Origin: Methanoplanus sp. FWC-SCC4
Lineage (GTDB): Archaea; Halobacteriota; Methanomicrobia; Methanomicrobiales; Methanomicrobiaceae
Direction of reading: 5' to 3'
Length of the DNA: 64,000 bases
Assembly (NCBI RefSeq): GCF_032878975.1
Contig: NZ_CP043875.1
Span: 2,248,531 to 2,312,530, forward strand
The notes beneath the pieces were generated by a model, which did no database searches, had not been told where the DNA came from, and worked only from the letters and a program-made list of their open reading frames with translations. Below are positions 54,697 through 63,481 of the stretch, in pieces. Every line of letters starts with the position of its first letter. Within the stretch, counting starts at the first letter, position 1. A program made the translations under genes and the position numbers.

Positions 54697-55974
54697 TCAG
54701 ACTCTTTTTAGTGCTTCGTTCAGGTCTTCAATCAGGTCGTCTTCGTCCTCGATTCCGATTGCCAGCCTTACGAAGTTGTCCAAAACTCCTGCCGCCCGTC
54801 TGTCCTTTAGAGAGAGCTGGGAATGGGTTGTTGATGCAGGGTGGACAATGAGGCTTTTTGTGTCACCAATGTTTGCGAGGTGTGAGAAAAGTTTCACTTC
54901 CTCGGTAAGCTTTGATGCCGGGACAATTCCGCCTTTGACTCCGGCACCGACAATCGGGCCGAATCCGCCTGTGAGATATTTCTTTGCGTTTTCATGTGAG
55001 GGGTGTGATGAGAGTCCGGGGTAGCATACCCACTCGATTTTGGGGTGATCCCTTAGAAACTCCGCCACCGCAAGGGCATTTTGAGAGTGCTTTTTTACCC
55101 TCAAAGGCAGTGTTTCAAGCCCTGTAAGGAGCATAAACGAGTTGAAGGGTGAGATGCACGGGCCCATATCTCTCATGAACTGAACCCTTGCCTTTACGAT
55201 AAAGGCAGAGCTCCCGAACTGTTCGTGATACCTGATGCCGCCGTAACTCTCGTCAGGTTCTGTTATCTCCGGGAATTTTCCTGTATTCCAGTTGAAATTA
55301 CCAGAATCCGTGATAACGCCGCCTATTGAGTTTCCGTGTCCCCCGATGTACTTCGTTGCGGAGTGGACAACGATGTCGGCGCCAAACTCTATGGGCCTTG
55401 TGAGTCCGACTCCGACCGTGTTGTCGACTATCAGCGGGATTTCGTTCTCGTGTGCGATTTTTGCGAGCCTTTCAAAGTCTGGGATGTCAAGGCCCGGGTT
55501 TCCTATTGCCTCGACAAAAATTCCCCTTGTCTTTTCCGTTATCTTCTCTTCAAACGCAGAAGGTTCGTTTGAGTCTGCAAAAGACACCGTTCTTCCGAGT
55601 TTTGGGAATGTCTGGCTGAAGAGTTCATGCGTTCCGCCGTAGAGCTTGTCGCCTGAGAGTATCTCATCTCCAAGGGATGTAAAGGTGAGAATGGCTGATG
55701 ATATGGCCGACATCCCTGACGATGTTGCGAGCGATCCAACACCTCCCTCAATAGCGGCGATCCTCTCCTCGAAAACCGCCGTTGTCGGGTTGTTCAGCCG
55801 TGTGTATATGTTTCCTGTCTCCTTTAGCGCAAAGAGATTCTTTGCATGCTCGGAATTCTCAAAGACATATGCGGCCGTCTGGTAAATCGGGACGGTTCTT
55901 GACCCTGTTGAAGGGTCGGGCTTTGCACCTGCATGGACGCAGAGTGTTGAATGCCGGAATTTTTTGTCTGTCAT
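54697..55974 (-). CDS. metY: O-acetylhomoserine sulfhydrylase (aminocarboxypropyltransferase)
   Basis: 425 residues. It makes homocysteine from O-acetylhomoserine and sulfide, so sulfide is built straight into methionine without cysteine. PLP lysine is in VHSATKYIGGHG; the N-terminal FRHSTLCVHAG and the GNIYTRLNNPTTAVFEER motifs are those of the Cys/Met metabolism PLP family. Length is normal for MetY. Its ATG overlaps the SepCysS stop by four bases (ATGA), and metX-CBS follows after two, so the three are an operon. Confidence 0.93.
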   Translation of the reverse strand: MTDKKFRHSTLCVHAGAKPDPSTGSRTVPIYQTAAYVFENSEHAKNLFALKETGNIYTRLNNPTTAVFEERIAAIEGGVGSLATSSGMSAISSAILTFTSLGDEILSGDKLYGGTHELFSQTFPKLGRTVSFADSNEPSAFEEKITEKTRGIFVEAIGNPGLDIPDFERLAKIAHENEIPLIVDNTVGVGLTRPIEFGADIVVHSATKYIGGHGNSIGGVITDSGNFNWNTGKFPEITEPDESYGGIRYHEQFGSSAFIVKARVQFMRDMGPCISPFNSFMLLTGLETLPLRVKKHSQNALAVAEFLRDHPKIEWVCYPGLSSHPSHENAKKYLTGGFGPIVGAGVKGGIVPASKLTEEVKLFSHLANIGDTKSLIVHPASTTHSQLSLKDRRAAGVLDNFVRLAIGIEDEDDLIEDLNEALKRV

Positions 55975-57335
55975 TTTGCCACCTCAAGATTGTATTTTTC
56001 CGCAATTTCATCAAAGGAGTCTGCCAGATACCTGACTTTCTCCCATGAAAGTCCATATGTTGAAAGCTTCCACTGCTTTGTGGCACCGGGGAAGACCCCT
56101 GCGATACCGCGTTTTGACATCTCTGATGAAAAGTAAAAGCCTCTTTTTTTGTGGGTTTTAGAGACCGTATCAAAGCTGTCTGTTGTGTCAACCTTTGTTA
56201 AGGCGTGCTTTCTTGGGTATTCGGACAGGACCGTTGTTCCCTTTATCGCAAGCATCCTATCAAGCAGGAATGATATCTTTGTGATCTCGTCGTCCCAGTG
56301 TTTTGTCCTCTCAACCACATGTGGAAATGATGCCATCATGGTGAAGAGGGGTGCTCCCATCAGGGTACAGCCGAGCATCTCAACCTCCTTTATCCCGAAC
56401 CGCCGGTTTGTGACATCACCTGTGATCTGTGTCGTCCTGAAGACCTCTTCCGCCCATTCGGAGGTTGCGGCAAGAACGCCTGAGGGTGCGGCTGATGCCA
56501 TCGATTTGTGCCCTGATCCTACGACAAAGTCGGCTCCGATTTTTCTTCCGTCAACCGGCATCACACCAACCGAGTAGGCACCGTTGTAGAGGAGGGGGAT
56601 GTCATACTGTTTTGCGACTTTGGCAATTCCGTATACATCGTGTTCGTTTGCATATGTGTAATCGAAGTGGTCGATCATCAGAAGTTTCGGGGTTTTGCCC
56701 TCCTTTCTGATCACCTCCTCGATTTTTTCAGCCGCACTGTCTGCCGTTATTATGTTGTTTTTGTCTGCCGGAATCTCCCTGATCTGCCCGTGTGAGTTTT
56801 CAACTGCGAGAAATTCTGTATAGTGAGAGAGTGACGTTGCTATTGCGATGTCGCCTTTTTCGATGAGTGTACTGGTGACTGCCTGAAATCCCCTTCTGGC
56901 GCCGGGGACAACCCTTGCCTCGTCCATTCCGAGAAATTCTGCAAGTTCTCTGTGGAATCCGGCTATGCAGGGTTTTTCGATCTTATCAAGCCTGAACGGC
57001 TTTCTGCACTGGTCGCAGGCGGAGTAGCCGTCGCCATAGGAGATTATTGCCTTTCTTGCATCGGCTGTGAGCCGCCCTGCCGCCTGGATAGGCTGTATGT
57101 TTATGTATGCCTCTTCGCGGTCGCGTATCGGGAGGCTGTTTCCGATTGCTCTTACCTTAGGCTGTCCGGTTCCCGATTCGATATCGGATATTGTTTTTTT
57201 CAGCTCTTCCGCAATTCTTTTGATCTCTTTTTCGCCGTCTGCGTCAGGGCCTGTCGGCAGCGACTCACGAAAGATCTCCCTTATGTCTTCAAGAGCAAAA
57301 AGAGCCTCATATGTTTTCTGTATCCTTAAATCCAA
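55971..57335 (-). CDS. pscS: O-phosphoseryl-tRNA:cysteinyl-tRNA synthase (SepCysS)
   Basis: 454 residues, longer than the 380-400 usual for SepCysS. It converts Sep-tRNA(Cys) to Cys-tRNA(Cys) with PLP and a sulfur carrier; SepRS should lie elsewhere in the genome. The PLP lysine is in VGSGHKSMASAAPSG. Conserved cysteines include the pair in GYSACDQCRKP, proposed to carry sulfur. Residues 1-75 are a charged helical extension (LEDIREIFRESLPTG and KRIAEELKKTISDIE) not seen in the short form; similar parts occur in helper or linked domains of the SepRS-SepCysS pathway (from memory). It heads the operon behind two palindromic operators. Confidence 0.92.
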   Translation of the reverse strand: MDLRIQKTYEALFALEDIREIFRESLPTGPDADGEKEIKRIAEELKKTISDIESGTGQPKVRAIGNSLPIRDREEAYINIQPIQAAGRLTADARKAIISYGDGYSACDQCRKPFRLDKIEKPCIAGFHRELAEFLGMDEARVVPGARRGFQAVTSTLIEKGDIAIATSLSHYTEFLAVENSHGQIREIPADKNNIITADSAAEKIEEVIRKEGKTPKLLMIDHFDYTYANEHDVYGIAKVAKQYDIPLLYNGAYSVGVMPVDGRKIGADFVVGSGHKSMASAAPSGVLAATSEWAEEVFRTTQITGDVTNRRFGIKEVEMLGCTLMGAPLFTMMASFPHVVERTKHWDDEITKISFLLDRMLAIKGTTVLSEYPRKHALTKVDTTDSFDTVSKTHKKRGFYFSSEMSKRGIAGVFPGATKQWKLSTYGLSWEKVRYLADSFDEIAEKYNLEVAK

Positions 57336-57370
57336 CTTATCCTCTCCTCTTTCACTTTTCCGGCAGACAT

Positions 57371-57420
57371 AAAATTCACAATTGTGAATTTTTACTACAT
57401 ATATAGTTCACAATTGTGAA
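57371..57420 (-). promoter_or_regulatory. Two perfect palindromic operators and a TATA box ahead of the SepCysS operon
   Basis: A 22-bp perfect palindrome, half-site AAAATTCACAA, occupies 57371-57392. A second, 14-bp, with the same core TTCACAATTGTGAA lies at 57407-57420. Their centres are 32 bp apart, about three helical turns, so one face of DNA is used. On the minus strand a TATATATGT box (57397-57405) sits between them; transcription would start near 57372, inside the first site. The start codon is at 57335. A repressor sensing methionine, cysteine or sulfide is likely (inference). Confidence 0.75.
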
Positions 57421-57624
57421 TTATATATTTTTCTCTTCTGTCCGAATGACTCCTGATAGTAATTTATCAGATAAAAAATGAATAGGGGGATGATTGGCAT
57501 GACCAGTACAAAAATATGAAACCTGAGTGGACCAACTTCCGCGGAACCTGCCGGTTTAATCGCAAACTCTCTATATATTCTAAAACTTCAATATATTGTA
57601 AGAGTTCAGTGGCCGGGAATAATA

Positions 57625-59121
57625 ATGTCAGGAATATTAAGTCTGATCTGGGAATTTTTGTTTCAGATAATAATTGTCGTAAATATCTGTTTTGCGCTCA
57701 TAGTAGTATTTCTTGAGCGAAAAAATCCGTCTGCGACAGTCGCATGGCTTATGGCACTCATATTTCTTCCTGTTGTTGGTTTTGTCCTTTATCTTTTCGT
57801 TGGTCAGAGTTTTTACCGGGAGAGGATGTTTAAGGTCAAAAAGGAACAGGATCAGAAGTTCATAGCCTTTATTGAATCGCAGAAAAAAGATCTTTTTACA
57901 GATGAGCGGCCGATAAGCGGGACGCTTTCTGACTCATACAAGCGTATGGCGCTGATGCTGATGGAGAATAATCTGTCAGCGCTTACAATCAATAACGATG
58001 TCAAAGTCTATGTCGACGGAAACGAGAAGTTCGCGGCGCTTATTGAGGCAATAAAAGGTGCAAAGGATCACATCCACATGGAATATTATATCCTAAAGGA
58101 TGATGAGATCGGACGCGAAGTTTTTGCGGCTCTGACAGAACGTGCAAAGGCAGGTGTTGAGGTAAGATTCCTTGGGGACGGTCTTGGGTGTGCAGGGCCA
58201 AAAAAGGCATTTTACAAACCTTTTCTTGATGCCGGGGGAAAGCTTGCATTTTTCTTCCCTTCACTTATCTCGATTCGCCATCCACGCCTGAATTATAGAA
58301 ACCACAGGAAGATTGCGGTCATTGACGGTAAGACCGGCTTTATTGGCGGTTTTAATATAGGGGACGATTACCTGAGCCGGATTCCCGAGTGGGCTCCCTG
58401 GAGAGATACGGCTGTAAGAATTATCGGTGATTCTGTAATTTTAATGCAGATCAGATTCTTTCTGGACTGGAATTATGCAAACAGTGAAAATAGCGGTGAG
58501 CAGGTCGAGTTTTTGGAAAGATACTTCCCTAAATTAGAGGAAAGCGATGGAAAAGAGGGCACGGGCATAAGGTCTCTTCCTGTACAGATTGTTTCAGGAG
58601 GTCCTGATACCTACTGGAATCCGGTAAAAGAGTCGTACCTGAAGATGATTACGCTTGCAAAAGAGTCAGTATACATCCAGACCCCGTATTTTATCCCTGA
58701 TATGAGTATTATTGACGCACTTCGTATGGCAGCGTTGTCAGGTATTGATGTAAAAATCATGATTCCTTCAAAACCGGATCACATGTTTGTTTACTGGGCG
58801 GGATATTCGTTTATCGAGCAGCTCTTTGATGCCGGGGTTAAGGCATATACCTATACCGACGGGTTCATTCACGCAAAAACGATTGTTGTCGACGGGGAAG
58901 TGGCATCGGTCGGCAGTGCAAACTGGGATGTGAGAAGTTTCAGGCTGAACTTTGAGACAAACGCGGTCATGTACGACAGCGGGGTTGCAGAAGAGCTAAA
59001 AAGTTATTTTATAAGGGATCTTGACGACTGTGAGGAGCTGACTCCTGAGAGAATCAGGAATCTTCCGGCGATTATCAGGGTTAAATTGTCAATATCAAGG
59101 TTGTTTTCACCGCTGTTGTGA
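57625..59121 (+). CDS. cls: Cardiolipin synthase, phospholipase D family
   Basis: 498 residues. Two membrane helices at the N-terminus (residues 3-25 and 34-57) are followed by two HxKxxxxD active sites: H227-K229-D234 (RNHRKIAVIDG) and H416-K418-D423 (FIHAKTIVVDG), each followed by a GS or GG-x-N motif. This is the layout of bacterial-type cardiolipin synthases, which join two phosphatidylglycerols. In archaea the enzyme makes glycerophospholipid dimers of archaeal lipids. The upstream region is shared with the divergent SepCysS operon. ATG 57625 is preceded by AAT-rich sequence without a clear ribosome site. Confidence 0.92.
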   Translation: MSGILSLIWEFLFQIIIVVNICFALIVVFLERKNPSATVAWLMALIFLPVVGFVLYLFVGQSFYRERMFKVKKEQDQKFIAFIESQKKDLFTDERPISGTLSDSYKRMALMLMENNLSALTINNDVKVYVDGNEKFAALIEAIKGAKDHIHMEYYILKDDEIGREVFAALTERAKAGVEVRFLGDGLGCAGPKKAFYKPFLDAGGKLAFFFPSLISIRHPRLNYRNHRKIAVIDGKTGFIGGFNIGDDYLSRIPEWAPWRDTAVRIIGDSVILMQIRFFLDWNYANSENSGEQVEFLERYFPKLEESDGKEGTGIRSLPVQIVSGGPDTYWNPVKESYLKMITLAKESVYIQTPYFIPDMSIIDALRMAALSGIDVKIMIPSKPDHMFVYWAGYSFIEQLFDAGVKAYTYTDGFIHAKTIVVDGEVASVGSANWDVRSFRLNFETNAVMYDSGVAEELKSYFIRDLDDCEELTPERIRNLPAIIRVKLSISRLFSPLL

Positions 59122-59175
59122 GAATCGGATCGACCGGACTATCTATAAAAATAATAATTTTAACAAAAAACGGAT

Positions 59176-60078
59176 TTATTTTTTCGGGGAGTGTCTGATT
59201 CTGCCTGCGGCTGATCTGATATTTTCTTTTCCTGCTTTGCAGTGTGCGGTTAGAAATGTCTTTGTGAACGGAACAAAACTCCATGCGATGACACCGGCCG
59301 TTGCACCTTTGTATGCAGGGTTTCCGGAGTGTCCGATTACTATATTTTCGCGTTTTTTGACTGCATTTAGGTGTTCTTCAACACTTCCTGCGAATGTGCC
59401 TGTGAGTACATCACCGATACTGCCAGTTACATGTGCATCCGAACCGCCCGTAAACGGGATATTATGGTTTTTTGCATACAGGATTGATTTGTTGTTGAGC
59501 CCTCTCATCATTCCCCCGCATATTGCTTCTATTCCGTCAAGGTGCTCCATAACTCCGGGGAGTTTACCGTTTTTGACGCATTTTAAAACACCCCTGTCGA
59601 TCCCGTAATAACCGAAAGGATGAGCGGCAACTCTTAAACAGTCATAGTTTTCCGCAAGTGTGAGACAGTCTATTACGGGGAGGTTTTTTGTCATTGTCCT
59701 GGATAATTTCCGGCGTTCTTTTTTGAAGTCTTCAAAATAACTTTCAAGATCACCGGTTGTATAGAAGTACATAAGGAGGTGTGGCCCTTCCTTTGTTTCA
59801 AGTTCAGTTCCGGGGATAATTATTAGATCTTCACGGGCACTTTTTGGCTGTTCCTTTAGAAGTTCGTATGCTTTTAAAACACCGCTGATCTCATTATGAT
59901 CTGTGATTGCAATGCTGATCTGCATCTTTTTAGCGTACTTCAAAAGATCGGGTATTTTTGTTAGTCCGTCTGAATGGCGGGTGTGAAGGTGCATGTCAGT
60001 GAGGGTATAGCCTTCGCTTCTAAGGGAGGGGATGTCTGGTTTTTGGCAGAGGATTGTTTCAAACGGTGTTTTTTGCAT
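59176..60078 (-). CDS. PHP-domain metal-dependent phosphoesterase
   Basis: 300 residues. The PHP metal-binding motifs are complete: TDMHLHTRHSDG near residue 28, AITDHNEISG near 57, IPGTELETKEGPHLL near 89, AAHPFGYYG near 150 and FTGGSDAHVTG near 210. PHP proteins cleave phosphoesters such as histidinol phosphate or nucleotide 5'-phosphates with two or three metal ions; the motif order fits the stand-alone YciV-like group. Residues 245-300 add a helical tail with RK-rich end. It is convergent with cls. AT-rich tandem repeats lie just upstream of its ATG. Confidence 0.85.
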   Translation of the reverse strand: MQKTPFETILCQKPDIPSLRSEGYTLTDMHLHTRHSDGLTKIPDLLKYAKKMQISIAITDHNEISGVLKAYELLKEQPKSAREDLIIIPGTELETKEGPHLLMYFYTTGDLESYFEDFKKERRKLSRTMTKNLPVIDCLTLAENYDCLRVAAHPFGYYGIDRGVLKCVKNGKLPGVMEHLDGIEAICGGMMRGLNNKSILYAKNHNIPFTGGSDAHVTGSIGDVLTGTFAGSVEEHLNAVKKRENIVIGHSGNPAYKGATAGVIAWSFVPFTKTFLTAHCKAGKENIRSAAGRIRHSPKK

Positions 60079-60098
60079 TGCTGTCCCGGTGACTTTTT

Positions 60099-60149
60099 GG
60101 ATTTTATTGGAATTTTATTGAATTTTATTAGATTTTATTGGAATTTTTT
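60099..60149 (-). repeat. Imperfect tandem repeat ahead of the PHP-domain gene
   Basis: Five near-identical units follow head to tail: GGATTTTATT, GGAATTTTATT, GAATTTTATTA, GATTTTATT and GGAATTTTTT. Read on the minus strand they give repeated AATAAAAT elements 20-70 bases before the PHP-domain start codon, resembling several TATA boxes. Slippage in replication could vary the number and so the expression of the gene. Confidence 0.5.
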
Positions 60150-60377
60150 GACAGGTCCGGCAACTGTATTCCGGATTTATGCTTAATTGATTATTTGGGG
60201 TGTTTACCATTTTTAGTTATGGTAAGTGATAAAATGATAAAAAGACGGACAAAAGAATGCTTCATAATATGGGCTAAATTTGGAAAATTGTTTCAGAATT
60301 ATGAAACAGTTTCAGTGAAGTTTAATCTTTTTTCTCCTTTAATTCTAATTTACATGCTTAAAGGGAGGTGAAAATCT
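60150..60377. other. Gene-free stretch with two inverted repeats before the 45-residue gene
   Basis: No protein gene of credible composition is seen. TTACCAT (60204-60210) and ATGGTAA (60219-60225) form a 7-bp inverted repeat. TGTTTCA (60289-60295) and TGAAACA (60302-60308) form another, about 70 bases before the small gene. Either may be an operator or a hairpin in the leader. Confidence 0.4.
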
Positions 60378-60515
60378 ATGGGAAGAAGTGCAAATGATGA
60401 CAGGTCAGATTCAATGAACCCAAACAACGATGCATATCATGCAGCGATGGACAATCATGCTGATCAGTTAAACCCCAACAATGAAAGATACGAGGGGGAT
60501 AAGGATGATGATTGA
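60378..60515 (+). CDS. 45-residue asparagine-rich protein with internal repeat
   Basis: ATG 60378 has a strong GGAGGTG site seven bases upstream (60364-60370), which argues that this short frame is translated. The product begins MGRSANDDRSDSMNPNNDAY and later repeats the unit as DQLNPNNERYEG. The 'NDDRSDSMNPNN' and 'NPNN.xY' motif is one I recognise in small, acidic, asparagine-rich proteins found in many bacteria and archaea, of unknown function. It has no membrane segment and is likely disordered. The stop TGA is at 60513-60515. It is easily missed by length-based gene finders. Confidence 0.75.
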   Translation: MGRSANDDRSDSMNPNNDAYHAAMDNHADQLNPNNERYEGDKDDD

Positions 60516-60580
60516 AATTATCACAACTTTTTTTGAAAAATCCAATATCGTAATTTGAAAAAAAAACGGGGGGAGGAGAC

Positions 60581-60604
60581 AGGGATATTTAAAATCCCTA
60601 TTTT
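60581..60604. terminator. Hairpin with T4 after the 45-residue gene
   Basis: AGGGAT (60581-60586) pairs with ATCCCT (60594-60599), with TTT/AAA pairing inside, then TTTT at 60601-60604. It lies between the small gene and the end of the convergent membrane-protein gene and can serve both. Confidence 0.5.
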
Positions 60605-60634
60605 AAAAATACACTCTGAAATAAGGTTTCTGTT

Positions 60635-61249
60635 TTAGGGTTTCATGGATGAATTCTTTCCCTGTTCCACTTTTTCCCCGGATTCATCCTCCCCCCATCC
60701 AACAATCCTGAAGAAAATCCCTGCAAGAGCTACATCGAGTATGAATGCACCGGCATAGACAATACCGTTTGAAAGAGGTGTGTGCCAGTAGATCTCAGGC
60801 ATCATTGAAAGACCGGATTTGACAAGGATGAACGGGAGAAAAAACCCGGCAGCCGAGACAATGATGTGGCAGAGAAGAAGGCGGGAAAAACGCGGCTCAT
60901 TGTCTGCAATCTGTTGGGAACTTCCGGAAAACCGGCCGGAGAAACGACCCTTAAAAAGACCGGGAAGAATGAACGGCGGAACAAGCACTGCCACAGGGAC
61001 TGTAAACATAAGTGCCGCCGTAAGAAGCGTCGGTGCATCAAGCGGCATCAGCCGGAGAAAGCCGAATATAAGGACAAGAATTATTATACCTGTGCGGAGA
61101 ACGGGATTTTTGATTCTTTTCAGGACTGCATAGGTAATAGCGAGAACAACCGCACCAATCAGGCAGGCGACGACCCCCATGAATATCACTATAAAAATAA
61201 AGCCTTCAACATTGGTCATACCGGTTCCTGATTTAAATGATTGGTCCAT
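60635..61249 (-). CDS. Multi-pass membrane protein of unknown function
   Basis: 204 residues with about six membrane helices: FIFIVIFMGVVACLIGAVV, TGIIILVLIFGFLRLM, ALMFTVPVAVLVPPFILPG, LLLCHIIVSAAGFFLPFIL and FILDVALAGIFFRIVG. A basic, glycine/serine-rich loop KGRFSGRFSGSSQQ lies in the middle and the C-terminus is charged. No family is recognised. It is alone on the minus strand; start ATG 61249. Confidence 0.65.
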   Translation of the reverse strand: MDQSFKSGTGMTNVEGFIFIVIFMGVVACLIGAVVLAITYAVLKRIKNPVLRTGIIILVLIFGFLRLMPLDAPTLLTAALMFTVPVAVLVPPFILPGLFKGRFSGRFSGSSQQIADNEPRFSRLLLCHIIVSAAGFFLPFILVKSGLSMMPEIYWHTPLSNGIVYAGAFILDVALAGIFFRIVGWGEDESGEKVEQGKNSSMKP

Positions 61250-61390
61250 TCCGCCTTATAGCTTCGTGTCGGATTTCTTCCGTTTTTCAGAAAAAAAAGT
61301 GTATTGAGCCTGTTTGGGCAATATGATATTTTATTTTTTGAAAACCTGCCTGATGATTATTTCCGGATCTGATACCTCTGATTTGGGAAT

Positions 61391-63481
61391 TCATGCCTCT
61401 GCAACATCAATCCCCATTACTTTGTATAGTGCCTCCGGGCCCGGCTCTTTTCCGAGGAAGTTTTCAAGCAGGACACTGCCGTCCTCCATGTTCCCTTTTG
61501 AGAGGATCTCGTTCCTCAATCTCATTCCTGTTGTCCGGTTGAGCATCCCGTCCTTTTTGAACTCATCCACAATATTAAACGCATTGGCTTCGGACCAGAG
61601 ATATCCGTAATATGCAGCATCATAACTGCCGTCCATCATATAATCGAATCTTGCCGGCTGTCTGGTCGTATCGTGCATGCCGGTCATCTCCTCATTGGTT
61701 TTTGACCATATCTCTGTTGCATTTACCCGGCCACGGGCTGTGTGAAAACGCATATCCTCAAGAGAATAAATCAGCTGTACGCTGTAAAAATAGGAAGGGT
61801 CTCCGAAATGGTCTTCAATAATAATGTCACACAGTTCTGCGGGGATCTTTTTCGAGGTGTTTTTGTAGTGGCCGGAGAGTGATTCAAGCACCTGCGGGTC
61901 CCATACCCATTCCTCAAGGGTCATAGAGGGGAGCTCACTAAAGTCAAAATCCACATTCGCACCGGAGAGAATTCCGTAAGGCACTTCTGTCAAAATGCCA
62001 TGCATGGCATGTCCGGTCTCATGGAAAAGCGTCTCCATTTCAACTGGTGATAAGAGTGAAGGCTTATCCCCTGCGGGCGGTCTTAGATTATCGACAATTA
62101 CCACAACCGGCGTTGTGTATGTACCGTTTTTTATCCTCCCGTTTATGATTCCTGAAGTATAAGTGTACCTGACTTTTCCTTCTCTTTTATATAAATCCAG
62201 ATACAGGTATCCGATTGTCTTATTGTCCGTCATGTTGCTGACTTCAAACAGACGAACATCAGGTGACCAGACCGAAGGATTTGAAACCTCCTCAAAGCTG
62301 ACTCCGAAAAGGGCCGAGCAGGTGTCAAAAAGTCCTGAAAGGACTCTTTCCATCGGGAAATACTCCCTGACCTCTTCTTTGTCATAGTCGTAATCCTGTT
62401 TTCTTATTTTCTCCCTTAGATAATATACATCCCAGGGATTAACTGACGTTGCCTTTGGATCAAGAGTCTTTTTGACAGCAAGAAGTTCTTCGAGCTCTGC
62501 AGTTGTCTTATTCTGAAGAGGTGCTTTGAGGGTATTTAGAAATGTCATGACCCCTGCACTGTCTTTTGCCATGCTGTTGTTATCCAGCTTGTAATCGGCC
62601 CATGTTAAAAATCCTGCCTCCTCTGCAATACTGCGGCGGAGATCAAGGGCCTCCTCAAGAACCGGAATGTTTTCATCTGCCTGCACGTTAAAAAAAGTCT
62701 GGTACATTTTTTTGCGGGTTTCTTCATTTTCCGCACTAATGATTACCGAAAAGAGGTTTGGGTATGTCATTGTGACGGTATAGTTGCCTGATTCGGTTTC
62801 GGAGAATCCTGACAGCACTTCCGCCGACAATCCGGAAAGATCAGCGGCGGTAAACTCAAGGGTGGTGTTGTCGTTGTTTAAGTTGAGGATATATTCTGAT
62901 TCAAGTTTTACCAGCCTGTTGTTCATCCCACGGAGTTTTGAACGACGTTCGTCAGAGAGCCCAAGTCCTGATTTTTCAAATTTACTTAATATTTTATTGT
63001 AAAGGCGTGATTCCTGTCCTGTACGGGGATTTTGTCCTTTGAGTGCATCATAGAGATCAGGGCGTGTCATAACATCATTTAAGAAGATTTTGTATGATTC
63101 ATCCGCTGATTGTCCCTCTGCTGCAATTTCAGGGTCCGGATGTAAATCCCGCATCAGGGTAAGGGGAAATATGGCATTTTCATGATCAGAAACCGTCTCC
63201 TCAAAGGCAAGAACAGTATTGTCAAAGTTTCTCTCCTCCGGTAAAATTGCTGCAATTTGATTAAAAGATTCGTTTGCATCGGCCTGTGCCTTTCCGGCAA
63301 GGCGGGTTATTTCACCGTGTGAGTATTCTGTCTGTATAGGTCCGGTGGTGCTTGTAACAACCGGTATATCGGACTCTGCCGGAGAGCTCTGAATGCATCC
63401 TGCTGACATTACAAGAATGAAAGCGATGATGAGTGTACTAAAGACCCGGCAAAAACGGGTCAGGGAATCGTTGTCAGGCAT
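61391..63481 (-). CDS. M3-family oligopeptidase, predicted lipoprotein
   Basis: 696 residues. The zinc site HETGH (LFHETGHAMHGILTE) is at about residue 487, and the downstream YYGYLWSEANAFNIVDEF and GMRLRNEILSKGN match the end of the thimet/oligopeptidase F group. The enzyme cleaves short peptides. The N-terminus is unusual: LIIAFILVMSAGCIQSS has a lipobox-like AGC, so the protein is probably exported and lipid-anchored, whereas most M3 enzymes are cytoplasmic. That would place peptide digestion outside the cell or in the envelope. Start ATG 63481. Confidence 0.88.
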   Translation of the reverse strand: MPDNDSLTRFCRVFSTLIIAFILVMSAGCIQSSPAESDIPVVTSTTGPIQTEYSHGEITRLAGKAQADANESFNQIAAILPEERNFDNTVLAFEETVSDHENAIFPLTLMRDLHPDPEIAAEGQSADESYKIFLNDVMTRPDLYDALKGQNPRTGQESRLYNKILSKFEKSGLGLSDERRSKLRGMNNRLVKLESEYILNLNNDNTTLEFTAADLSGLSAEVLSGFSETESGNYTVTMTYPNLFSVIISAENEETRKKMYQTFFNVQADENIPVLEEALDLRRSIAEEAGFLTWADYKLDNNSMAKDSAGVMTFLNTLKAPLQNKTTAELEELLAVKKTLDPKATSVNPWDVYYLREKIRKQDYDYDKEEVREYFPMERVLSGLFDTCSALFGVSFEEVSNPSVWSPDVRLFEVSNMTDNKTIGYLYLDLYKREGKVRYTYTSGIINGRIKNGTYTTPVVVIVDNLRPPAGDKPSLLSPVEMETLFHETGHAMHGILTEVPYGILSGANVDFDFSELPSMTLEEWVWDPQVLESLSGHYKNTSKKIPAELCDIIIEDHFGDPSYFYSVQLIYSLEDMRFHTARGRVNATEIWSKTNEEMTGMHDTTRQPARFDYMMDGSYDAAYYGYLWSEANAFNIVDEFKKDGMLNRTTGMRLRNEILSKGNMEDGSVLLENFLGKEPGPEALYKVMGIDVAEA

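Noticed and set aside
60138..60371. 77-codon open frame before the 45-residue gene
   Set aside because: It runs through two inverted repeats and AT-rich leader sequence and has no ribosome site; the GGAGGTG at its end belongs to the small gene.
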